32,827 nucleotides of DNA from Lingula anatina (lineage: Eukaryota > Brachiopoda > Lingulata > Lingulida > Lingulidae): the NCBI RefSeq assembly GCF_001039355.2, contig NW_019775802.1, forward strand, positions 845,988 through 878,814. Direction: 5' to 3'. The notes below the pieces were generated by a model that had not been told where the DNA came from, ran no database searches, and worked only from the letters and a program-made list of their open reading frames with translations. Shown here in pieces: positions 23,301 through 32,827 of this stretch; the first letter of the stretch is position 1, and each line of letters begins with the position of its first letter. The position numbers and the translations under genes are program-made.

Positions 23301-24473
23301 ATGGAAATATGAGAATAAAGAAGTTGCTCCTCATCAATTCTAAAAGTCAGGCCATTGTTGATGGTAGCCTTGTTCCTTAAACTGATGTGACTCATTATGG
23401 TTGAAGTATTTGTTTGAAATTTTGTAGTTAAGTAGAGTTACTGTTGGTAGCTTGTAATAGTCCCACGTAAGAAAAATTGTGCACATTAGACCAAAATAAA
23501 GTTTAGAGTAAATGGTTATTTGTAATAAGTGTTTTACTTTGTTTGAAGAAATGAAGGCTCATTTTTCTATGATTCAGAATTGTCCTTTACCCCCCCCCCC
23601 CAAAAAAAAAAAAAAAAAAAACTACATAAACTACATACAACCTAACTGAATATGTCTAACACTAATAAGTAAATGATTCATTGCTATTAGATCTGCCATC
23701 TTCATATTCAATTTTATTTTCAAAATTTTATTTCCAGGTTCGGTTGATAATAAGCCAGATGAGTAATACGAGGTGTGAGGTTTTCCACTGGCTTCTAGTC
23801 CCAATCATCAGTGCCACCTGTGTGGTGGTTGTCTGTGATACAGCCCAGTATGAACTGTTCATATTATATGGGTTAAGTGGCCTGGTCACAACCGCCTGGC
23901 TACACATGGGCATGTGTGTTGTAAGTAATTCGAATGTGAATATGTTCATCAAGGTTGGACGCTTTAATATTGTCAGTTACTGTCTATATCTTAATGTGAA
24001 ATATCACCAGTTTTTTTTTTTTTTTTTTTTTTTACATGTGAATCTCGCTAAGCATATTGAAACTTTCTTCAAAAATGGTGGAAATCATATTGAGGATTTT
24101 ATTTTTTGTTTCAATTAAATGGACTGTTATTCAATTTTTTTAATTAAAAATATGCATTTTGTCTATGTGTCCAGACTCATGGGACAACCTAAAACAAAGA
24201 TTCTGTGAACTATTAACTATGTGCCCTTTTGTATAAAAGTAACTTGACTAACAACTGACTGTTAGAATATTGTTTATTTTAAGATAAACCACTTAATCGA
24301 ATCAATTTTGTTTTACTGTAAAGAAAGTATTAACATTTGTTTCATGCACCTAGAATGCTTTGCAGCTTCTCCAATATTGTTTTTCATTTCAGGTATGGCA
24401 GATGGCTGATCACTTTCAGATACATGTATTCTCATTATCCAAACCACAACAAAATAGCAAGAAGGAGACATGA
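17367..24473 (+). CDS. SELENOI: Ethanolaminephosphotransferase 1
   Basis: Transfers phosphoethanolamine from CDP-ethanolamine to diacylglycerol or alkyl-acylglycerol (Kennedy pathway), making phosphatidylethanolamine and plasmalogen precursors in Golgi/ER membranes. Nine exons: 17367-17423, 20329-20397, 20629-20824, 21298-21560, 21815-21938, 22391-22436, 22608-22788, 23738-23920, 24393-24473. Phases agree throughout and give 399 residues, against 397 for human. The N-terminus ends in GFDRYK and continues YNAVDTNP, matching the vertebrate start. The CDP-alcohol phosphotransferase signature DGxxARx8Gx3Dx3D is complete (D111, G112, A115, R116, G125, D129, D133), followed by [10 protein letters not shown] and LPWGYD. 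Several hydrophobic spans fit the polytopic family. The ORF ends at TGA 24471-24473, close to the vertebrate selenocysteine position. The frame continues nine codons to a second TGA at 24501. I see no SECIS element, so I treat the first TGA as the stop. Confidence 0.93.
17958..18175. mobile_element. PIF/Harbinger-like MITE with TTA target duplication
   Basis: The 218-bp element starts GGCTTCGTTCACATGC and ends with the inverse, with arms of about 63 bp that are nearly identical. TTA flanks both ends (17955-17957 and 18176-18178), the 3-bp TWA duplication typical of PIF/Harbinger. The centre holds short direct repeats of AGTTACTTAT-like units and no coding region. The close match of the arms suggests fairly recent activity. 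Confidence 0.75.
18314..18470. mobile_element. Decayed copy 2 of the GGCCCGTAG inverted-repeat element
   Basis: The left end GGCCCTTAGCCAACAATTTC aligns with copy 1 at 2179, and shared blocks continue: CAATTTCAAAG, TTTTTCTGAAAAA, AGAGTGGGGT. The right terminus is degraded (CCCCTTAACCAATT). It is noncoding and lies in SELENOI intron 1. Confidence 0.55.
19713..19750. repeat. A+T-rich hairpin with 17-bp arms
   Basis: TTATTTTCATTTTATTA is followed after four bases by its exact reverse complement. It lies within SELENOI intron 1. It could be a foldback remnant or simply an expanded ATT-rich tract. Confidence 0.7.
21971..22226. repeat. Diverged tandem duplication in SELENOI intron 5
   Basis: Two adjacent units, 21971-22100 and 22101-22226, share AACTTCTG(C/T)ATAT, TTCTTGGTA(T/C)ATAT, ATTCT(G/A)ATT(A/G)CAGTAAAATG and AGTTTGTGATTTC in the same order. 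Each contains a TTxCAG acceptor-like site that is not used in the coding model. Confidence 0.75.
23579..23621. repeat. C-run followed by A-run
   Basis: About 13 C followed by about 19 A in SELENOI intron 7. Such tracts are length-variable and error-prone in assembly. A T-run of over 20 bases at about 24011-24033 in the next intron is similar. Confidence 0.7.
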
Positions 24474-24503
24474 AGATATTGGAAAATAGGAAGCAAAAAC
24501 TGA

Positions 24504-27297
24504 ATTTGTGTAGGAGTGATTTGCTCAATACTAGACATTTGGGTGTAAAATCTCTTCCTTGCTACATGAACCTCTTTAATTTGTTTGATTACAAAAATGG
24601 CTAGTGTTTATCTTCTTAGTGCATTTTGTGAAATCTACATGTACTTGTTGTGTGAAGATATTCTCCTTCTCTTACCATCCCTTTTCCTTTTTACTTCTTG
24701 TATACCAAAGATTATTGTACCTGAACTGTAAAATGTTAGACAAAAAATTATTTTTTAGTTTTCAAATCTAGCCCAAATGCTCATTTGAAATTAATGTCAT
24801 ACTTGCTGTTGATTGGATTTTTCACATTATTTACAACAGAAATGTGATTTTTGTCAAATCAGTATTATTTTGTTATCAAATTACTTCAAACTATTAATAG
24901 TTGTATTCTATATTTTATTATAATAATCAAAATTTTATGGCACAAACTGCAAACCCATTTTATTTGACAGTTGAATTTGATTAAAAAGTTAAATGTTCAA
25001 ATAGAGTGAAAATTCACTGCTCCTCTTCTGTAGGCATATTCTGTGAGAGCTGGCATTTTTTACTTTGCACCTTTTCTGATTTAGAAATCTAATGGAATAC
25101 AACCTTTTACAATATGCTGTAAATTTGATTGGTGATAAATTTACTTTTTTCCTCTTTTTTGAACATACACTTAACTGCAAGACAAGTCTTTTGAAGAATT
25201 AAATACTGGTGGCAGTTTTGTCTTTTCTAGCTTGAACAATATCAAGGAATAGATGTATTCATAAAATAACCTTGTTAGACACATAATTACAGTCTTTCAG
25301 TTTTATTTGTTTTATTTGCCTGATAGTTGTCTGCATGCATTTTGAAGCTTCCATGTACAATATTACACCAGAGCAGGAAAAACACTTCACATAACTAAAA
25401 ATTGGTCTTAATGTTAATTATGCTTACTGTTGCAGCACAGTTAAATGTAAATATTTTTGTTCTTCTCAGTAAATTCAGAAAAAGACATTAGTAAAAGGAC
25501 CAGAGGGGTGTAAGCTGGCAAAAGACATATATGTCTGACTGTGTGTTGCACGTTTTTGGTTTTATTAAGGCTTCTGTGATCTTAGGAAACCTGACATTGT
25601 AATTTTCTCAAACATAAATGTTTTGGGCCACGTTATGCGATTTACACTGCAAATTAACTGGTCATCATTGTACCACCAGCGTTAGCGCTGGCGGTACACA
25701 TGGTTTCGGTCTCGTCCGGATCGTTCCGCCGGCTCCGCCGGCTCCGCCGGACGGCTACCGTTACCGCTTCTCCTCCTAGACGGTAAGGCCCCCCATACCC
25801 ATCTCATGGATTTAGGTCACCTATAATCTCAACTCGTTCCACGTAAAATTTGGGCTTTGTCGGTATTGGGGTCTGGGTGTGGCACTCATTGCAATGCACC
25901 CTTGTCCAAAAATGGCAAAATTAAATGCTAATTATCTACCCTACGGAAGGAGTTACGGGAAAAATTTCTACAGACGGCTTTCCAAAAGTCATATGTGTAG
26001 ATTTCAAATATACCCTCGGATTTGACCTTTGACCTTTACTTCAAGGTCAAATGGGCCAAAATTTTCAAAAAAATGAAATTTTTTACGAAAAAAAAATTTT
26101 TTGCCCTGTTATTCAGACACCACACAGACTTAACCAATAATATTATTGGAAAGTGTTACCCTTCAGGTCATCTTTCATCTCCGTGAATTTGGGGTCAATC
26201 GGTGCATTTTCACAGGAGTAGCGGCCATAAGANGGGTAAAGTATGGACCAACAAGATTATATGAAACAAAGGAAGACATACACCTGTTTAAACTTGTGTT
26301 GAAATTAGAAAAAGTTGTATACATGGTGTTTCAGAGGTATTCAACTGATCCAGTTTGTTAGAATGCAGACTATGCCTGCAGTTACATTTTATAATGTAAG
26401 TAATTAAAAAATGTTTTATACTCCATTGTTATTGTTTTTAATAGTACAAACATATCTTTTAGATCAGATAACTTTATTTTGTTGAAATTCAGATACTTCC
26501 ACTTTTGTTTACAAAAATATATAAAAATATTGTAAATTGGAGATGCAATGGAATCCAATTCCACTATATATTTTTAATCATAAAAACACCAGTAACTAAG
26601 AGGACTAATTGGCACAATAATTTTGTCCACTAATTAATAGCACCACTTCATGTATGTCATGACATTAAATGGTTTTCATTTTTTTTCATTTTTACTTAAA
26701 AGTAACAGAAAGTTGTGCTGCTTTACTATTTACACATTTATCATCAAAAGAAAAAAAAATTGAATTTGAAATCAAGATTGTCAGGGCACATACTGAAGTG
26801 GTTTAATAGCACACACTCCCTATCAGTCCAGATGCATTTTGAAAAATGTTATTGCACAACTTTATCCAATATAATTTATAACCCTGTTTAGAAGCACCTT
26901 GAGTAAATACATTTTAGATTAATATGATGACAACTGTTATTGCATAATGCAGTCAATAAAAAGGGGAGAACATTAATATTTGAACCAATAACTCCATCGT
27001 TCAACGTACAGTGGAAATACAGTATGTCATAGTATACATGTAATTACAGCACCATTTTCATCACATCAACTAATGATCTTACAAAATATCTTTAACATGC
27101 GTATTCCATTACCACTTCAGCTCTCAAGCAAGCCAGCTTTTGCATTTCACTCCTTCATATGTACATGCATTTTGATCAATAACTGCACATATGTTGAGAT
27201 TTGGAAATAAAGAGGTATGACACTTGTGGCATATTACATACATTCCGTTTAAATAATACATTTCATTGGAGGGTATTTTTTTCCCAGCAGAGGGATA
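24504..27297. other. Convergent 3' region between SELENOI and DEPTOR
   Basis: The left side is the SELENOI 3' UTR, T-rich, with no SECIS core I can fold. At about 25670-26240 lies a GC-rich dispersed repeat. The right side is the DEPTOR 3' UTR (minus), with an AATAAA hexamer near 26475-26470. The open frames around 26146 and 26382 have no domain, and one crosses an undetermined base at 26233. Confidence 0.5.
25670..26240. repeat. GC-rich dispersed repeat beginning with a GTACC hairpin
   Basis: The block starts with an inverted pair, GTACCACCAGCG...CGCTGGCGGTAC (25670-25697, one mismatch in the arms). It is followed by a tandem GGCTCCGCC array (about 25730-25750), then a long tail including GACCTTTGACCTTTACTTCAAGG and GCCATAAG. 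CpG-rich sequence here contrasts sharply with the flanks. One base is undetermined (26233). No termini or target duplication are clear, so the class (SINE, Helitron-like or other) is open. Confidence 0.5.
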
Positions 27298-30200
27298 CTA
27301 AAGTGAGGATTCCCTGAAGTGCATCATAACTTCAATATCTAGGAATCCATCTGCCCCCAGAATAATCTTGGCCACCTCTCTGTGATTCTTCCTTAGTACA
27401 TTGATGCCATTTATGGAGTACAAGAACTGCCTCACCTGGAAAAATTATTTCACTTTTGTACTGTACTGTTCATTTTAAGTAAGGGGAACAGTGTCATTCA
27501 CACAAAATGTTTTCAGATCTTAAGTCTGAAAAGTGCTCTAAAGAGTTTTGTCTACTGTGGCCCAGTTGTATCAGAAGTACTGGTAGTTTAGTCCAACTGC
27601 AAATGAAATATTGTGCCTGTTCTGTCATGTTTAGTCTTTCAGAGGGAATACTTGCTTTATTTAAGTTTACTACTACAAATATACATGTGTCTTGAATTAA
27701 AACAGAACAAATGTAACTTAAGACCAATCACCTGTGACCAGGCTTAAGTTCTATTGTGAAAAAGGTTCCAGATGAACCAAATACCTTGATTCCTGCTGCA
27801 GCAGCTGGGCTTGCTGGATCAACAGTTTGGACGTATGTTGGACTCTCACCACGTATAACAAAACCATACCCAACAGAATCACTGCAGACCTACAGAAGAC
27901 AAAAAGCACTTTTAATTGATGATTATGCAGAGGAGAGAGAGAGGGTGGAGTAGTTAAATCTACCATTTTGTTTAAGAGTCTGAATTTGTCATTGTTGTGC
28001 CTCTAGATAAAGATTTGCCAAAAGGAACCTCTAAACGGTACCCATGCTTTAGCAATGACAATGACTTTATTCTTATAAACAAAATGTTTTGTTGAGAACA
28101 ATATGGTAGTTTGAATATACAGTACAAGAATATTATAATATAGGCAGATAAGTGAACAATGCAACCAGGAGACTTGACTCGAGATCACTTATTATGTATC
28201 AAAGATTTCCAACAGTTGGAACTCCTTGTCATTATTAGCAGATGATTAAATTAACAAATGAAAAAAAAAAACACTAGACACTAGCTGAATTTTAACCTTC
28301 TGAATATGATACCATCTTTCTCAGTGGATTAAAAAGAAATAAAACCAACCTACCCTAATACATCTTTTGACATATGGTGTGTTGGGAGCCTCTAACTCTT
28401 CTACAGTGACTCCAGTCAGTAGAACTGAACAAAAAAGTATAAAATGACTGTCGGGAGAGAGAAAGGGAGGGGGGCAAAAATTGTTTGAATGTATTCTTAA
28501 TCCTTTACTTTCAACTTCCTTTTATTCTTTACTTCATCTTTAATATCAGAACAGATTTCTTAAGTTTTTGAGTGTTCTGTTAATTTGCACATGATATTAA
28601 CCTGACTTTGGTTGTTCCGTGGCATCAGCATCTAAAGAAACACTATCATTTGAGCTTGATGATGCTTCTGATGTCTTATGATTTCTTTCAGGGCAGTAGA
28701 AATACTGAGTGAGGGATGTGTTGCTCCTGCTACTTCCTACAATATTGGTAAAATTTGGTCGAAATTTTTTTACAGATTTGCTCACTTTTGCTTTTTATAA
28801 CACTTCTACTGCTATTCTTGCTGAAGTCAATTATTGAAGGCACAGTCAATATGTTATCAGCTTAATTGTGTGGCATGCCCCTTCACAAAGCAACAATTAA
28901 GAACGACATAATGGACTAAAGTTTTTCTGACTTTACTCAAGTACTTTAAGTTTTAAGGGGGTATGCCAGACAATTAAATTTGATTACAATTTAAGCTGAT
29001 TACACTGACTGCGTCTTAGCGAGAATCCCTGCTAAGATCATGCTAGTAAAATAACTCTTATTCTGAACACAGCCATGCAGAAAACTGTACAACTTGATGT
29101 AGAAATAAAAAGGACAAACAATTTATTATTTAAGTTTTCAGTGTCAACTCCATTTCGACAAAGCCAACTCTAGTTTATTTATAGTTACTCTCACAAACCA
29201 TAATGGCTTTTAAAGTAATTATCAAAGAAATATCTTACCAATAGACGAAAACGACTCTCTTGAGGCAGACCTTTTGTTCTTCAATAAGTCAGTTAGAACT
29301 CCTCTTTGTCCAAAGTCATCTCTGAATTTATATAAAGTGTGCCCATCTCTAAAGTGGTAGTCATCAGTGACTAAAATCAATAAAGCATCAGAATTTTAAA
29401 GAAAAGGCAAGGTTCAGTTTCATGATTTACTAAAGCAAGGAGAGAAAATCTAAAGGGACATTCTACTTTTTTCAAAGACATTTTACCCTTCAAAGACATT
29501 TTACCCTTCAGCTTCAGTGCTGATACTTGCAAGGTTTTCCAAGCTGCCAAACTGCCATATCTGCACCTTTATCAATTAGAAAGCATACATGGAAATTTTA
29601 ATTATAAGAAGCAGGCCAGTGCACTGGGCACAAACCTCAGAGTAAAACATTTTAATCAATCCACATGTCCTCAATACACAAATTACATTCCTTTTATTTT
29701 GTAAATATACAAACAGTAAGAATCACAAGTCTTCTTCAGTGCCATTTCCTCCTTTTTCCTTACTGTGTCTGAGTATCCCACTCTCCACCATGTCCCTGCA
29801 GAACAAAAATGCTTCCTCTCTGGTGGAGGCTTCATTCTGGTGTATCAGCCAGTCTACCAAGGTGGAGCCATAGAAAGCATCTGTGTACACCTGTCCTGTG
29901 TCTGTGACCACATGCTCCTGGGTTATCTCTGGCCATGTTACAAGTAATCTGGGTAAAAACATGTAAAGGTGTTAAATAAGTCATTCTCATAATGGTCATA
30001 ATAAAAATTAACACAGTGCTGGATAATGTTATATATTCGTTTGATTCATTTTGAAGCTTTGCATTTATTTTCTAATGATAATTTTAAATTACAGAAAAAT
30101 AAACATTAATAAGCTGGTGGAAACAATTAATATTGACTTTTTACATGTCACTTGCAGAGCAACAATATGCATATAAAAAATGTTAAGGGGACAACAATTG

Positions 30201-32827
30201 TGGATGCAGGTGCTGTATACCTTACAAGCCTTTTTTAAAATGCTTCTTTAAAAATCTTCCACCACATTAAAAATATTTCACTCAGTGCAATAATTCTTTG
30301 ACTGACCCCAAACAACATTTGTTCATCATATCTTCAGAAACATTCTCATAACATACTAGTAGATATTGTAACACTACATGTACTAGTACATTGTACCAGT
30401 ATGTCTGGTCTAGGGCAATGACCTGTAGATGCAGTACACCTTATCTGCTACAGGGCATTGGTCAAAGTTAGCCTGGTTGTGGACTGTATGCCTTTATAAT
30501 TTGGCTTGTGCGCCTCACCTCTTATACAGACTGTATGCTCTAAGGTACAGAGCAGCTTCAGTATTCTGTGGAAATGAGTCATCATCAACTCGGAATCTGT
30601 AGAACAACTTTTCATCTTTGAATTGATGATCATCACATACTACAATAGAAGATTAAAGGTGAAATATAAGAAATTTGCTCCTAAAATTATTATGTCTAAG
30701 TTTTATGCTTTCAATCTCTTCCCTCAATATACAAAAGTTGTCTCATTCATAATGTCCCCCCCCCCCCCTGCATCCCCCACAATTCTTAAACTACAAAAGC
30801 AAAAGACCCTTATCTGTGATACATATAATAGCAAATGTTTGAATTATGATATTCCAGTACATTGTGGGAGTTATCAATGCCTAACATCATGGGTACAATA
30901 AAAGTCATCCAGACTGATATAATAATAATAATAGTCTATATTATCTATAGTTTTGATATTCTAATACCATTATTCCAAAATAGAGCCAAAAACTCTATTC
31001 ACATAATTCAAGGTTGGTTATCAGGGTGGGGGCGTCTCGATAGTCCGAAGGTTCATTGGTCCGAAGGTTCATTGGTCCGAAAAGTGGTAACATTTTCATC
31101 GATTTTTTAATCAAGGGTTCATTGATCCGAAGGTTCTATAGTGAATATTCGGACCAATGAACCTTCGGACTATTGAACCTTCGGACTATTGCTACGGCCC
31201 CATCAGGGTGACAGAAAGTCTGATCAAAGTATTCAGTATAACTTGTTGACCACAGTGCCTATGATAAACATTTGTCTGTGTCATAATTTGAGCACTTTCA
31301 CCTATGGCACATAAACATTATAAGCATGTATGAATAGTATGTGTACATTTTTGGGTGTTTCAAAATCCTTCTAAATCAGAACTATCATGGTTATCAAAGA
31401 ATAGCTGCTACAGTGGCATGTTCCGGGCCATATGTACACATGACCTACTGTATGACTATGACCAGTATTTCTATTCTTATCTACACATACATATCAAAGT
31501 CACCTCCAATCAGCATTCAACCAGTGCTGAGAGTAATTTGTCTTGATATCTTAGACCAAGGCCAATATATATATATATCAGGCTTCATTACATATGATAT
31601 TATCAAGAATAACTTATTTATTTACTTTTGGTGTCTCTTACTTCAATAAAACATATTTATAACACAAATTAAACCAAAAAGGTACAGTGTTTTAATCTTT
31701 GAATCACACTGCAAATAAATATATATATTTTTTATTTTTCACTGCTTTTTATTCACAAAGCATTTATCTGTATGCCATTTCCCAATATTATACTTGATGT
31801 GATTAAGTATCTACAAAGTTTATCATGGTTAAGATTAAATTAGAAGTGTACTGGGTTACAATGGGGAACAGAAAAAAAAATTTTTTTTTTAAATTTTATT
31901 TTGACATTTAATTTTAAAAATTAATAAAGTACTAATCAATCTAATATTTAATTAATCTTTCTTTTTAAATACGGGATCTCATTGTTCATAACTGAATGCA
32001 TACATCTTTTAGTGTGTAAGGCCACAGCAGAGGAAAAGTTTTTGTCCAAAATTACAAAGTAACGAAACCCCATTTAATGAAAATATCTTCATTTAAACAC
32101 AGCAATAATTAATATTTTTTTGAATATAAAAATGGCAGCAACAGACTCTTTTAAGGAACAATAGAATTCGCCTATCAAGTATGAGAAATAAATTTATATA
32201 TGGACTTTATTACAACTAAAACAAACTCTATTTATCTTTATGCAAACCTCTAGCTGAGAAACAAACTCATTACTATGAATAAAACAACCAAATGAACAAT
32301 ATTTATGTATTGTTTAAATTACTTGTTATCATTTTATTTGTCAGTTTACAAACTCATAAGTAAAGAAAAGATCAGAGGTAAAAAATTTAAAATAATTTTT
32401 CTCTAATTTTTAATTTTATATTTATATCTTTTATGTATATAGATATGTGAATTTCAATAAATATACAATATAAAAATATTCATTCATATACATGATATGA
32501 AGTGACATTAAACACTTCAATGATGTCAAACCATACAGAATAACAAATATACCAATTTGACACAAAAGAAAGTATTATTTATAGTTGAGAAAAATAATCA
32601 CCCATTATTCCTAATAAATATCAGATGTACATGTACCCACCATGATGCAGTACATAATGATCCTGAAGAATTCTCATAAGTAATACTGCAGTCTCTCTGT
32701 CCTGAACCCTGTGTGTGTCTATTAGCCACTGTACCAATTCTTTGCCAACAAAACATTTGCTGTAGTTTCTCAAATGATATCTTCTTGTTTGAATAATGTT
32801 GGGGTTTTCTTTATTCAGATCCTCTCT
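27298..32827 (-). CDS. DEPTOR: DEP domain-containing mTOR-interacting protein, 5' end outside the window
   Basis: DEPTOR binds mTOR and restrains mTORC1 and mTORC2 in the cytoplasm. Eight exons in transcript order: 32827(partial)-32641, 30639-30519, 29948-29764, 29370-29239, 28736-28602, 28424-28354, 27889-27785, 27435-27298. Phases agree at each junction and give 357 visible residues; human DEPTOR has 409. DEP1 (about 1-85) has KCFVGKELVQWLI, RETAVLLM and LFYRFRVDDDSFP. DEP2 (about 108-186) has STLVDWLIHQ, REEAFLFCRDM and HTLYKFRDDFG. A Ser-rich linker of about 70 residues follows. The PDZ domain (about 272-350) has GYGFVIRG, ASPAAAAGIK and SINGINVL, the strongest match to vertebrate DEPTOR. 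The linker is shorter than in vertebrates and lacks their SSGYFS beta-TrCP degron. The missing N-terminus should be a few dozen residues. Confidence 0.93.
30640..32640. other. Large DEPTOR intron between the first two visible exons
   Basis: This very A+T-rich 2-kb intron lies inside DEP1. On the minus strand it starts GTGGGTAC and ends TATTGTAG. It contains the MULE-like MITE at 31029-31201, a C-run near 30757-30768 and short AT microsatellites. I see no coding sequence in it. Confidence 0.7.
31029..31201. mobile_element. MULE-like MITE with 9-bp target duplication
   Basis: The 173-bp element is flanked on both sides by the identical 9-mer ATCAGGGTG (31020-31028 and 31202-31210). The ends GGGGC...GCCCC begin inverted arms made of tandem units, TCCGAAGGTTCATTGG, repeated on the left and inverted on the right. 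A 9-bp duplication is characteristic of Mutator-like elements. It is noncoding and lies in a DEPTOR intron. Confidence 0.75.

Noticed and set aside
23681-24118. 145-codon open frame as a separate small membrane protein
   Set aside because: It is SELENOI exon 8 (23738-23920) with intron sequence read on both sides, including a T-run.
25119-25144. GTAAATTT/AAATTTAC hairpin as a SECIS element for SELENOI
   Set aside because: It has no ATGA/GA non-Watson-Crick quartet and no AA in a suitable apical loop; it is only an A+T stem.
25670-25697. Hairpin as a Helitron 3' end
   Set aside because: In either orientation there is no CTRR terminus at the expected distance from the stem.
27756-27953. Plus-strand 65-codon open frame
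   Set aside because: It is antisense to the DEPTOR PDZ exon at 27785-27889.

Overview
The window is nuclear DNA of a multicellular animal. It is A+T-rich, its genes are split by GT-AG introns, and it holds many small DNA-transposon remnants and homopolymer or microsatellite tracts. Gene content (an IgGFc-binding-domain receptor, SELENOI/EPT1, DEPTOR, an FBXL3-like F-box protein) fits a marine invertebrate. My impression is a lophotrochozoan such as a mollusc or brachiopod, but the sequence alone does not settle the phylum.

Layout. Positions 1-3254 hold no gene I can support, only poly-G/C tracts, a perfect 26-bp palindrome and two short inverted-repeat elements. Positions 3255-12540 (+) carry a ten-exon gene for a type I membrane protein: signal peptide, IgGFc-binding domain, two short acidic calcium-loop-like motifs, one thrombospondin type 1 repeat, about nine EGF-like modules, one membrane span, and a tail with YxxM, YxNx, YxxL and C-terminal PDZ-ligand motifs. 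All nine introns are phase 1. Exon 7 is split by a 1.96-kb pogo-like transposon flanked by TA. Removing it with one TA restores frame, EGF cysteine spacing and the splice donor exactly. As sequenced, this allele could only make a secreted protein of about 733 residues instead of a 1102-residue receptor.

Positions 14056-15390 (-) encode a single-exon F-box/LRR-type protein, probably with a 5' noncoding exon near 17.0 kb, so it looks head-to-head with the next gene. Positions 17367-24473 (+) are SELENOI/EPT1 (ethanolaminephosphotransferase 1), nine exons, with the complete CDP-alcohol phosphotransferase signature. Its final TGA lies near the vertebrate selenocysteine position but no SECIS element is visible. 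Positions 27298 to beyond 32827 (-) are DEPTOR, an mTOR inhibitor: two DEP domains, a short linker and a PDZ domain in eight visible exons. The N-terminus lies off the right edge. SELENOI and DEPTOR converge.

Mobile elements: the pogo-like insertion, a PIF/Harbinger-type MITE (TTA duplication), a MULE-like MITE (9-bp duplication), a possible TTAA-associated family in two copies, a long-arm foldback element, and two further repeats of unknown class. The three housekeeping or signalling genes are unrelated in pathway. I see no operon-like logic. The most unusual item is the disrupted receptor gene.
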